Shown here piece after piece: positions 17,095 to 24,416 of a stretch of 58,463 nucleotides of DNA (position 1 is its first letter; every line of letters begins with the position of its first letter). The translations under genes were made by a program, and so were the position numbers. Location of the stretch: the NCBI GenBank assembly GCA_031403155.1, contig JANNSX010000483.1, positions 1 to 58,463 on the forward strand, given 5' to 3'. Source of the DNA: JANNSX01 sp031403155 (GTDB lineage Bacteria > Pseudomonadota > Alphaproteobacteria > Rhizobiales > Hyphomicrobiaceae). Under the pieces are notes generated by a model that was not told the DNA's origin, made no database searches, and worked only from the letters and a program-made list of their open reading frames with translations.

Positions 17095-19098
17095 GTGTCC
17101 CGACCTGCCCATCCGCCCGAGCACCCTGTGCTCGAGACGTTCTCCCACTTTGCCGCCCCCATCCTCGCCTATCTGATCGCCATCCTGGCGTCGGCGCTGC
17201 TGCTGCTGGGTGCGAGCCGTCCGGCGCTCGCCCAAGCCTGCGTCGCCGGTAGCGGCCTCTCCGCGCTGCAGTGCGGTGCCACCGCCGATGCCAACGGCTT
17301 CCAGTCGACCGCCGTCGGCGAAAGCGCCGAGTCGAGCGGATTGCACTCGACCGCCCTCGGCATGGACGCAACCGCCTCCCACGACCTGACGACCGCGGTC
17401 GGCCAGGGATCGAGCGCCGGCGGCGACAACTCGACCGCGCTCGGGCAGAACGCCCAGGCCAACGCGACGAGCGCCACCGCCGTCGGCCAAGCCTCCCTCT
17501 CGCAGGGCGCGGCCTCGACCTCCCTCGGTGCCGGCAGCACCGCCATCGGCAACCTGTCGACGGCCGTCGGCCAGACGGCGAGCGCCGCTACCGACAACTC
17601 GACTGCTGTCGGTCAGGGCGCGCAAGCAAGCGGCAGCAACTCGACCGCGCTTGGTCAAGGCAGCCGCGCCAACGGCTCCGGCTCCACCGCGCTCGGCGCC
17701 TCGAACTCGGCAACGGGTAGCTTGAGCGTCGCCATCGGCATGGCGAGCCAGGCGAGCGGAATTTCCAGCATCTCGCTCGGGCAGGGCAGCCGCGCCAGCG
17801 CCACCAACACGCTCGCCGTTGGACAAGGTGCCATCGCCTCCGGCACCGACGCCATCTCCATCGGCCAGGACTCCTCGGCGGCATTCGCCAACTCGATCGC
17901 CATCGGCACCGGTGTCGATGCCACGCGCGCCAACCAGATCACGCTCGGCAAGGCGACGAACAATCTGACGGTCGCCGGCATCCCCACCGCATCCAGCCGG
18001 GCGCTCCAATCGGGCGCGCTGCAAGTGGTCACGACCGATGGCAACGGCAACGTCGCCGGCGATGGCGGGCAGATCTTCGCCGATCTCCTGACGCTGGATG
18101 CCCGAGTCGATGCGCACGATCTGAGGCTCGATGGCCACGATGCCGACATCCTGGCGCTCGAGACGACGACCGCCGGCCACGAGGTGAGGCTGACGGCGGT
18201 CGAGGGCGATGTTGCGACGTTGCAGACCGACGTCTCGGTGCTCGATGGCCGCGTCGACGGCCACGACACGGCGATCTCGACGCTCGATACGCGTGTCGAT
18301 CAGCACGACGTCGACATCGCGACCCTCGATACTCGTGCCGACGGCCACGACACGGCGATCTCGACGCTCGACACGCGTGTCGATCAGCACGACACCGACA
18401 TCGCGATCCTCGATACTCGCGTCGACGGCCACGACACGGCGATCTCGACCCTCGACACGAGAGTCGATGGTCACGACACCGACATTGCCGCACTCGAGGC
18501 GACCGACATCAACCACAACACCCGCATCACGCAAAACCGCACCGACATCGACAATCTCGAGACGACCGTCGGCGGACATTCAACGCAGATCACCACCATC
18601 AACAACACGCTCACCAATCACAACACGCGCATCACCACCAACACCAATGACATCGAGGGCCTGAAGGACAAGTCCAACGAGCACACCACCATCATCAACA
18701 ACCACGGCAAGACGCTCGGCAAGCACACGAAGCAGATCGCCAATCTCGGCAAGAAAAACAACCAGCAGGACGAGGAGATCAACCGCTTGCGGAGCGACTA
18801 CGACGTGACCAACGATCGCGTCGACCGGATCAACACCGACTACAGCCGGATGCAGAGCCAGATCGATACCAACACGGAAGGCATCGCCATGGCCTTCGCC
18901 TTGTCCGGTGCGTCCTTGCTCCCCACCGACTCGAGCTTCGCCCTCTCCCTCAACTATGGTCACTTCGACGGCTCCAATGCGGTGGCCTTCGGCGCGGCCG
19001 GACGGATCGACGAGGGTGTGTATCTCTCGGGCGGCCTCGGCGTCGGCACCGACAGCGGCGAGGTCGGCGGTCGCGCCGGTCTCACCTTCGCGTGGTGA
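17095..19098 (+). CDS. Trimeric autotransporter adhesin (YadA-type)
   Basis: This 667-residue surface protein has a signal sequence (about residues 20-47, ending ALAQA). A left-handed beta-roll head of 14-residue YadA repeats (STAVGxxAxASGxxS, about 60-290) follows, then a coiled-coil stalk (about 330-580). The last 80 residues are a C-terminal YadA anchor (IDTNTEGIAMAFALSG ... GGLGVGTDSGEVGGRAGLTFAW). Three chains form the outer-membrane barrel. The stalk holds six near-identical 42-bp units (18256-18507). The GTG start at 17095 gives the complete long signal region. A small exported protein follows closely. Confidence 0.93.
   Translation: MSRPAHPPEHPVLETFSHFAAPILAYLIAILASALLLLGASRPALAQACVAGSGLSALQCGATADANGFQSTAVGESAESSGLHSTALGMDATASHDLTTAVGQGSSAGGDNSTALGQNAQANATSATAVGQASLSQGAASTSLGAGSTAIGNLSTAVGQTASAATDNSTAVGQGAQASGSNSTALGQGSRANGSGSTALGASNSATGSLSVAIGMASQASGISSISLGQGSRASATNTLAVGQGAIASGTDAISIGQDSSAAFANSIAIGTGVDATRANQITLGKATNNLTVAGIPTASSRALQSGALQVVTTDGNGNVAGDGGQIFADLLTLDARVDAHDLRLDGHDADILALETTTAGHEVRLTAVEGDVATLQTDVSVLDGRVDGHDTAISTLDTRVDQHDVDIATLDTRADGHDTAISTLDTRVDQHDTDIAILDTRVDGHDTAISTLDTRVDGHDTDIAALEATDINHNTRITQNRTDIDNLETTVGGHSTQITTINNTLTNHNTRITTNTNDIEGLKDKSNEHTTIINNHGKTLGKHTKQIANLGKKNNQQDEEINRLRSDYDVTNDRVDRINTDYSRMQSQIDTNTEGIAMAFALSGASLLPTDSSFALSLNYGHFDGSNAVAFGAAGRIDEGVYLSGGLGVGTDSGEVGGRAGLTFAW
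18256..18507 (+). repeat. Six 42-bp tandem units in the adhesin stalk
   Basis: Units begin at 18256, 18298, 18340, 18382, 18424 and 18466. Each encodes 14 residues of the form D-G/Q-HD-T/V-A/D-ISTLDTRV, i.e. two heptads with hydrophobic a/d positions. Nucleotide identity is high enough for length change by slippage. Less regular units flank the block. Confidence 0.85.
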
Positions 19099-19106
19099 GG
19101 CGGATC

Positions 19107-19586
19107 ATGACCCTTCAAGTCCCAACGATGCTCCGCGCGATCGTCACCGCAGGACTGCTGGCCCTGTGCCCGTTAGGGGCCATCGCCGGCACCGACGGGG
19201 TGCCTCCGATCCCCGACCGCTACGGCCAGGCGATCCTCGTCTACTCGGCGCTGATGGCGCTCGATCAGGCGAACGCGACCGGCAACTACGCGGTGCTGCG
19301 CGCATGGGCGGCACCCGAGTTCCAGGCCGGCACGACGGCCGCCGGCCTCGCCGAGTCGTTTGCCGGCTACCGGCGGCTCAACGTGGCGCTCGCTCCGGCC
19401 GTGCTCTACGAGCCCCGGCTCTCGACGCCCGCCGCGATCGGGCCGGACGGCGCGCTCCGCCTCACCGGCTACATGCCGACCAGGCCGCTCCGCATCAACT
19501 TCGACATCACCTTCCGCGAGGTCGACGGCCGCTGGCGTCTCATCGGGCTCGCCGTGACGCCGGCCGCGGCGGACACCGCACAATAG
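19107..19586 (+). CDS. Small exported protein, NTF2-like
   Basis: This 159-residue protein has a signal peptide (MLRAIVTAGLLALCPLGAIA, about residues 8-27). The mature part (ALMALDQANATGNYAVLRAW, FAGYRRLNVAL, then FDITFREVDGRWRLIGLAV) has the helix-then-sheet pattern of NTF2-like folds. It starts 8 nt after the adhesin stop with a GAGGCGG site, so the two are probably co-expressed. An accessory role for the adhesin is possible but rests only on position. No catalytic residues are identifiable. Confidence 0.7.
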   Translation: MTLQVPTMLRAIVTAGLLALCPLGAIAGTDGVPPIPDRYGQAILVYSALMALDQANATGNYAVLRAWAAPEFQAGTTAAGLAESFAGYRRLNVALAPAVLYEPRLSTPAAIGPDGALRLTGYMPTRPLRINFDITFREVDGRWRLIGLAVTPAAADTAQ

Positions 19587-19588
19587 GG

Positions 19589-19664
19589 TTTGTCGGGCTT
19601 CTTCTCGGAAAACCGCTTCGCATCCCGGCCTTCGCCGGGACAGGCTTTTTCCGGAAGCACTCCA
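19589..19664. repeat. RIME-like half element with inserted palindrome
   Basis: TTTGTCGGGCTTCTTCTCGG ... CCGGAAGCACTCCAGC matches the distal hairpin of the elements at 44610 and 54516 (inner arms CGGAAAA/TTTTTCCG). The loop carries ATCCCGGCCTTCGCCGGGAC, the same insertion as at 9915-10062. The other hairpin of the element is missing. Confidence 0.7.
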
Positions 19665-19694
19665 GCATAACGAGGCGTCTCCCCCAGAGCGGCA

Positions 19695-19750
19695 CGCCCC
19701 GCCATCGCCCCGGTCGCGCGGACCGGGAGGGTGGCGGGGCGAAGCTGTTT
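19695..19750 (+). terminator. Probable terminator hairpin after the adhesin operon
   Basis: CGCCCCGCCA (19695-19704) pairs with TGGCGGGGCG (19732-19741) around an inner CCCGGTC/GACCGGG stem, followed by AAGCTGTTTT. It separates the adhesin pair from the Gre-factor gene. Confidence 0.6.
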
Positions 19751-19818
19751 TGACCGGCAGACGGCGACGCCCGCGCCTGTTAGGCTTCGAGCAACACCCG
19801 AACCGGGAGCCCGCCGCC

Positions 19819-20289
19819 GTGAGCCGTGCCTTCATCAAAGAGTCCGACGGAGATGACCAGCCCGACGTGCTGCCGGACCGGCTGATTTCTACTCATCCCA
19901 ACTGGGTGACGGCGCGGGGCCTTGCGACGATCGATGCCGGGATCGCCGCACTGAACAACGAGCATCATTCGGCACAAGTGGCGGAGGACAAGCAAGCGCT
20001 CGCCACCACGGCGCGCGACCTGCGCTATTGGATGGCGCGGCGCGCGACCGCCGAGGTGATCGCCCCGCCGGCGCAAACCAAGACCGTCGCTTTCGGCTCG
20101 AAGGTGACGATTGCGCGCGACGACGGCCGCCGGCAGACCTACAGGATCGTCGGCGAGGATGAGGCCGATCCGCAAAAGGAGACGCTCTCCCATGTCTCCC
20201 CGCTCGCCCGGGCGCTGCTCGGCAAGAGGGTGGGCGAAGTGGTGGTGGCCGGTAAGGGCGAGGCGGAGATCGTAGCCATCGAGGCTTGA
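19819..20289 (+). CDS. GreA/GreB-family transcription elongation factor-like protein
   Basis: This 156-residue protein begins VSRAFIKESDGD and has a helical N-terminal part (about 30-80). The C-terminal FKBP-like domain carries FGSKVTIARDDGRRQTYRIV, then SPLARALLGKRVGE. Gre factors bind the RNA polymerase secondary channel and stimulate transcript cleavage through acidic residues at the coiled-coil tip. The N-terminal helices here are somewhat short and the tip is hard to place, so it could be an accessory Gre homologue. The GTG at 19819 has GGGAG upstream. Confidence 0.8.
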   Translation: MSRAFIKESDGDDQPDVLPDRLISTHPNWVTARGLATIDAGIAALNNEHHSAQVAEDKQALATTARDLRYWMARRATAEVIAPPAQTKTVAFGSKVTIARDDGRRQTYRIVGEDEADPQKETLSHVSPLARALLGKRVGEVVVAGKGEAEIVAIEA

Positions 20290-20404
20290 GGGAGGCGCCG
20301 GCCTTTGGACGCGCATCGTTGCCCGGAAGAGCCCCGGCTGTTTGCCATGGGGGCGAGCATGCAACACTGGCTGCCCGGCCCATGATGACAAGCGAGAGGC
20401 AACA

Positions 20405-20848
20405 ATGATCACCGGCTTCAATCACACGAGCTTCACTGTCCACAATCTCGACAAGGCGCTGGAATTCTGGTCGGGCGCACTCGGCTTCCATCCGGGCACC
20501 GTGGGTACGCGAAAGGGAATTTGGCAGGAGGGCGTCACGGGCGTGCCGGGCGCGCTCCTCAAGGTCGCGCACATCTTCGGCCATGGCGCGCATATCGAAC
20601 TCATCGAGTATCTGGGTGGCGCCGCGCCCGAGCAGCGGTTTCAGCCTTCGACGCCTTGCGCCGGCCACATCTGCCTCGAGGTCGACGACATCGACGCAGA
20701 GTGGGCGCGCCTGATCGCCGCCGGCGCCTCACCCCAGGGTGCGATCACCACGGCGAGCGACGGGCCGGGCGCCGGGATGCGCGCGGCCTACATGCGCGAT
20801 CCCGACGGCATCATCATCGAGCTGGTGGAGCTGGAGGCCAAGACCTGA
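20405..20848 (+). CDS. VOC-family (glyoxalase-like) protein
   Basis: This 147-residue protein has a metal-site His early (FNHTSFTVHNLDKALEFW). It continues HIELIEYL, then HICLEVDDIDAEWARL, and ends YMRDPDGIIIELVEL, which contains the terminal metal Glu. This is a complete two-module VOC domain of the methylmalonyl-CoA epimerase/lactoylglutathione lyase type. Substrate cannot be assigned. GAGAGG lies upstream of the ATG at 20405. It is not close in sequence to the tandem VOC pair at 4.6-5.4 kb. Confidence 0.85.
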   Translation: MITGFNHTSFTVHNLDKALEFWSGALGFHPGTVGTRKGIWQEGVTGVPGALLKVAHIFGHGAHIELIEYLGGAAPEQRFQPSTPCAGHICLEVDDIDAEWARLIAAGASPQGAITTASDGPGAGMRAAYMRDPDGIIIELVELEAKT

Positions 20849-20913
20849 CCGGCCTTGACCGATCGACGGGGGCGACCTAGAGCCAGACCCTCAACGAGCG
20901 AGGCCTGCCGACC

Positions 20914-22392
20914 ATGGAACTCCGCCACCGCGAGACATTGAAGAAGAACCTCATCCCCGGCGCCCGCGACGATTGGGAGGTCATCATCGGCCTGGAGGTG
21001 CACGCGCAGGTGGCCTCGCAGGCGAAGCTGTTTTCAGGCGCCTCGACCGGCTTCGGCGCCGAGCCCAACAGCCATGTCTCGCTCGTCGATGCGGCGATGC
21101 CCGGCATGCTGCCCGTCATCAACGAGGAATGCATTGCGCAGGCGATCCGGACGGGCCTCGGCCTCAAGGCTGAGATCAACCTCGTCAGCGTCTTCGACCG
21201 GAAGAATTATTTCTATCCCGACCTGCCCCAGGGCTACCAGATCTCCCAGTACAAGCAGCCGATCGTCGGCGAGGGCGAGGTCGTCATCGATCTGGGCGAA
21301 GGCGAGAGCATCACGGTCGAGATCGAGCGCGTGCATCTGGAGCAGGATGCCGGCAAGTCGATCCATGATCTTTCGCCCGACTCCTCCTATGTCGACTTGA
21401 ACCGCTCGGGCGTCGCCCTCATGGAGATCGTGTCCCGGCCCGACATGCGCTCCTCGAAAGAGGCGCAGGCCTATGTCACGAAGCTCCGCACGATCCTGCG
21501 CTATCTGGGCACGTCGGATGCCGACATGGAGAAGGGCAATCTGCGCGCCGATGTCAACGTGTCGGTGCGGAAGCCCGGCGCTGATCTCGGCACGCGCTGC
21601 GAGATCAAGAACGTCAACTCGATCCGCTTCATCGGCCAGGCGATCGAGTACGAGGCGCGCCGGCAGATCGGGGTCATCGAGGATGGCGGGAAGATCGCTC
21701 AGGAGACGCGGCTGTTCGATGCCAAGACCGGCGAGACGCGCTCGATGCGCTCCAAGGAGGAGGCGCACGACTACCGCTACTTTCCGGATCCCGACCTGCT
21801 GCCGCTCGAGCTCGAAGCCTCCTACGTCGAGAGCCTGAAGCAGGGGCTGCCGGAGCTGCCGGACGAGAAGAAGGCGCGTTTCATGAAGGCCTATGGCCTT
21901 TCCGCTTACGACGCCGATGTGCTCGTCGCCGAGCGCGAGAATGCGGACTACTTCGAGACGGTCGCCAAGGGCCGCGACGGCAAGATTGCCGCCAACTGGG
22001 TCATCAACGAGCTGTTCGGTCGTCTGAACAAGGAAGGGAAGGGGATTGGCGAGAGCCCGGTGTCGGCCAAGCAGCTCGGCGGCATTGTCGACCTCATTGG
22101 CACCGAAACCATCTCCGGCAAGATCGCCAAGGATCTCTTCGAGATCGTCTGGACCGAGGGTGGCGATCCGGCGGAGATCGTCGAGGCGCGTGGGCTAAAG
22201 CAGGTGACCGATACCGGGGCCATCGAGGCGGCCGTCGATCAGATCATGGCCGCCAACCCGGACAAGGTCGAGCAGGCGAAGGCCAAGCCCTCGATGATCG
22301 GCTGGTTCGTCGGCCAGGTCATGAAGACAACCGGGGGTAAGGCCAACCCGCAGGTGGTGAACGTGGTGCTGAAGCGGAAGCTGGGGATTTAA
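20914..22392 (+). CDS. gatB: Asp-tRNA(Asn)/Glu-tRNA(Gln) amidotransferase subunit B
   Basis: This 492-residue protein is the GatB subunit that activates mischarged Glu-tRNA(Gln) or Asp-tRNA(Asn) for amidation by GatA in the GatCAB complex. WEVIIGLEVHAQ, the PDLPQGYQISQY signature, KNVNSIRF and DYRYFPDPDL are all present. The YqeY-like helical tail (about 345-492) ends KTTGGKANPQVVNVVLKRKL. Length is normal for the family. gatA and gatC are not in the window. Its stop lies 16 nt before the first hip operator. Confidence 0.97.
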   Translation: MELRHRETLKKNLIPGARDDWEVIIGLEVHAQVASQAKLFSGASTGFGAEPNSHVSLVDAAMPGMLPVINEECIAQAIRTGLGLKAEINLVSVFDRKNYFYPDLPQGYQISQYKQPIVGEGEVVIDLGEGESITVEIERVHLEQDAGKSIHDLSPDSSYVDLNRSGVALMEIVSRPDMRSSKEAQAYVTKLRTILRYLGTSDADMEKGNLRADVNVSVRKPGADLGTRCEIKNVNSIRFIGQAIEYEARRQIGVIEDGGKIAQETRLFDAKTGETRSMRSKEEAHDYRYFPDPDLLPLELEASYVESLKQGLPELPDEKKARFMKAYGLSAYDADVLVAERENADYFETVAKGRDGKIAANWVINELFGRLNKEGKGIGESPVSAKQLGGIVDLIGTETISGKIAKDLFEIVWTEGGDPAEIVEARGLKQVTDTGAIEAAVDQIMAANPDKVEQAKAKPSMIGWFVGQVMKTTGGKANPQVVNVVLKRKLGI

Positions 22393-22407
22393 ATCGCTAA
22401 TGTGAAA

Positions 22408-22423
22408 GTTCCCGATTGGGAAC
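22408..22423. promoter_or_regulatory. hip operator 1
   Basis: GTTCCCGATTGGGAAC is a perfect palindrome around a GATT centre. It is the most distal of three similar sites upstream of hipB. Confidence 0.75.
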
Positions 22424-22456
22424 TAATTGTTCAACAAGATGGAATGACTTCTGAAA

Positions 22457-22472
22457 GTTCCTGATCGGGTAC
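22457..22472. promoter_or_regulatory. hip operator 2
   Basis: GTTCCTGATCGGGTAC has the same half-site pattern with two mismatches to the perfect palindrome. It begins 49 nt after operator 1 and lies just upstream of the -35 box. Confidence 0.7.
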
Positions 22473-22479
22473 TTTTCCG

Positions 22480-22509
22480 TTGACAAGAGTGGCGGCGATA
22501 AGCTATGTT
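22480..22509 (+). promoter_or_regulatory. Probable hipBA promoter
   Basis: TTGACA at 22480-22485 is a consensus -35 box. CTATGT/TATGTT at 22503-22509, at 17-18 nt spacing, is a plausible -10 box. Operator 3 overlaps the -10 region and operator 2 abuts the -35, which fits autorepression. Confidence 0.6.
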
Positions 22510-22522
22510 CCCGATCGGGAGC
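22507..22522. promoter_or_regulatory. hip operator 3
   Basis: GTTCCCGATCGGGAGC overlaps the proposed -10 box and ends 5 nt before the hipB ATG. It starts 50 nt after operator 2. Confidence 0.75.
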
Positions 22523-22527
22523 AGAAC

Positions 22528-22782
22528 ATGCGGCTGGCACTGACAACTGGCGATCGAAAGCTGCCGTTACCGGTCGGTATTCGCTCGGCCAGCGATCTCG
22601 GCGGGCTCATTCACACGATCCGCAAAGAGCAGGGCATGACCCAGCAGCAGCTGGCCGATCTCGCTGGCGTGGGGCGGCGTTTCCTCCTCGAGCTCGAGGC
22701 TGGAAAGAACAGAGCGCAACTCGGACGCGCGCTCCAAGTCTGTGCTGCGCTGGGCATCGACCTCTCGGCGCGGATGCGCTGA
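22528..22782 (+). CDS. hipB: HipB-type antitoxin, XRE-family DNA-binding protein
   Basis: This 84-residue protein consists mainly of a lambda-repressor-like HTH (LGGLIHTIRKEQGMTQQQLA, then DLAGVGRRFLLELEAGK). In the HipBA system HipB dimers bind the operator and neutralise the HipA kinase. The ATG at 22528 follows GGGAGCAG, which is also the end of operator 3, so bound HipB may also hinder translation initiation. Its TGA overlaps the hipA ATG by one base (coupled translation). Confidence 0.9.
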   Translation: MRLALTTGDRKLPLPVGIRSASDLGGLIHTIRKEQGMTQQQLADLAGVGRRFLLELEAGKNRAQLGRALQVCAALGIDLSARMR

Positions 22783-24125
22783 TGCGGCTTCGGTTGGATG
22801 TCAGGATCGACGGTTTTCCCAATCCGGTTGGCCGGCTCGAACGCAACAGTGAACAAGGGCTGTCCTTCAACTATGCCCCTGAGCATCTGGCAGACCCTGA
22901 TGCCATGGCCGTTTCCATGTCGCTCCCGCTGCGCGAGTCGCCATTCGGCGACGTCGAGACTCGAGCCTTCTACGACAATCTGCTTGCCGAACAGGACGGT
23001 GTCCTCGCAGCTGTCATGGCACGTGAGGGTTTGCAACGAACAGATATCGCTGGGCTGCTCTATCATCTGGGCAAAGATTGCGCCGGGGCGTTGTCTGTGC
23101 TGCCGGAAGGTGCACCCCCGGCAAAAGTACCAGGACGGCTCGACCGGGATTACCGGCCCCTCACCGATGCGCAAGTCGCCCAAATCGTACAAAGCTTGCA
23201 TCAGAACCGGCGACTGCCGGCTGGCGCCCAAGATCCCTCGCCGCTCGCCGGCGTCCAAAGCAAGGTCGCCGTTACCAAGCTGCCAGACGGCGGATTGGCG
23301 GAGCCACGACCGAACACGGGGGCTCCGACCACTCACATCCTCAAAGTGCCATACCGCGGGCACGAGCGTGATGCGGCGCGTGAGGCGATGGCTTTGCAAC
23401 TATCAGTCAAGCTCGTCCCGACGGCCGTGGCGAGCCGCGTCGACTATGGGGGCGTACCAGCGATCCTTGTCGAGAGGTTCGACCGGAAGGTACGGGATGG
23501 CCTGGTGACGCGTGTGCATCAGGAGGATTTTGCCCAGGCGCTCGGGCTTCCCTCGGCGATGAAGTACGAGCGGCGCGGGGCTGGCGATCGGCGCTTCTCG
23601 GCGGCGGCGGCGGCACGAATTCTCGATCAAACCATCAGCCCGGCACGGGCGAGGGCGAGATTCGTTTCCGGCACACTCTTCGACCTGCTGATCGGTAATG
23701 TGGATGCCCATGCCAAGAACCACGCCATCATCCACATCGGTCCTGGACGATACGACCTCGCGCCGCGTTACGACCTGCTACCGACGCGGCTCGATCCTGA
23801 ACTCACGGATGAGCTTGCGTTCAGGATCGGCGCTGCAACTAGACTCCCCGAAATTACGGAAAGCGATTTCGACGGCTTCCTGATCGTTCTCGGAATTGCG
23901 ACCGTCTCGGGCCGGCGACGCATCAAGCTGGACTTGGGAGGCCAAGTTGCGAAAGTGCTCTCGGAAGCCTTCAATAGTATTGCGCAGTCCGGCCACAAGG
24001 ACTTTGCCGACCTCGCCGCGGCCAACATGCGAACATTACTACCAGTGCTGGGCATTGAGATTCCGCAAGCGGCGAATGACAGGGACGCTGCCATCATCAG
24101 AGGCGGCGGATGGCTGGCCAGCTGA
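22782..24125 (+). CDS. hipA: HipA-type serine/threonine kinase toxin
   Basis: This 447-residue protein has the HipA N-terminal, couple and C-terminal kinase regions. S160 in GVQSK sits in the position of the autophosphorylated Ser150 of E. coli HipA. D308 (NVDAHAKNH) and D331 (LAPRYDLLP) match catalytic D309 and metal-binding D332. E. coli HipA phosphorylates glutamyl-tRNA synthetase and blocks translation. All key residues are present, so it is probably active; the substrate here may differ. The protein ends 24 nt before a long double-hairpin repeat. Confidence 0.92.
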   Translation: MRLRLDVRIDGFPNPVGRLERNSEQGLSFNYAPEHLADPDAMAVSMSLPLRESPFGDVETRAFYDNLLAEQDGVLAAVMAREGLQRTDIAGLLYHLGKDCAGALSVLPEGAPPAKVPGRLDRDYRPLTDAQVAQIVQSLHQNRRLPAGAQDPSPLAGVQSKVAVTKLPDGGLAEPRPNTGAPTTHILKVPYRGHERDAAREAMALQLSVKLVPTAVASRVDYGGVPAILVERFDRKVRDGLVTRVHQEDFAQALGLPSAMKYERRGAGDRRFSAAAAARILDQTISPARARARFVSGTLFDLLIGNVDAHAKNHAIIHIGPGRYDLAPRYDLLPTRLDPELTDELAFRIGAATRLPEITESDFDGFLIVLGIATVSGRRRIKLDLGGQVAKVLSEAFNSIAQSGHKDFADLAAANMRTLLPVLGIEIPQAANDRDAAIIRGGGWLAS

Positions 24126-24149
24126 CGACAACGTGCGAGCAGTTTTTGC

Positions 24150-24316
24150 CTAGTGTGGCGTCGCGCCTTAGTTGACCAGTGTTGCGGCTAGGCTCGTGTC
24201 AACTAAGGCGCGATGAACGCCACACTAAGCCTATGGACTTGCTAGTGGCCCTTATGTCGCGCCTAAATCGAATGCGCTCGCGGCCATGATGCGATTTAGG
24301 CGCGACGGGCCACTAG
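24150..24316. repeat. 167-bp mirrored double-hairpin element, copy 1
   Basis: Hairpin 1 (from 24150) has outer arms CTAGTGTGGCGT/ACGCCACACTA, a 4-nt ATGA bulge on the 3' arm and a 15-bp inner stem CGCGCCTTAGTTGAC/GTCAACTAAGGCGCG with a 21-nt loop. Hairpin 2 has outer arms CTAGTGGCCC/GGGCCACTAG, a 4-nt TTAT bulge on the 5' arm and inner stem GTCGCGCCTAAATCG/CGATTTAGGCGCGAC, also with a 21-nt loop. Hairpin 2 read in reverse complement resembles hairpin 1. A second copy is at 30384-30550. Confidence 0.9.
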
Positions 24317-24416
24317 GGTGTTGCCGTTTTTCGTTGAATCACTTCAGCACCCTTGGCACTTGGTTTGTCGTGCTTCTTTTCGGAAAACCGCTTCGTACTT
24401 TTCCGGAAGCACTCTA
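24313..24416. repeat. RIME-like element C, sharing a CTAG with the preceding element
   Basis: This is the reverse orientation of the 44610 copy: AGGGTGTTGCCG ... TTGAATCACTTCAGCACCC, linker, then GTGCTTCTTTTCGGAAAACC ... TTTTCCGGAAGCAC. The left CTAG (24313-24316) is also the right end of the 167-bp element. The right end CTA (24414-24416) provides the stop codon of the convergent PLC-like gene. Confidence 0.85.

Noticed and set aside
16996..18579. A 527-residue frame opposite the trimeric adhesin
   Set aside because: Its repeated RDRRVVAVDASIE pattern is the reverse translation of the 42-bp stalk repeats; the plus-strand protein has a full signal, head, stalk and anchor.
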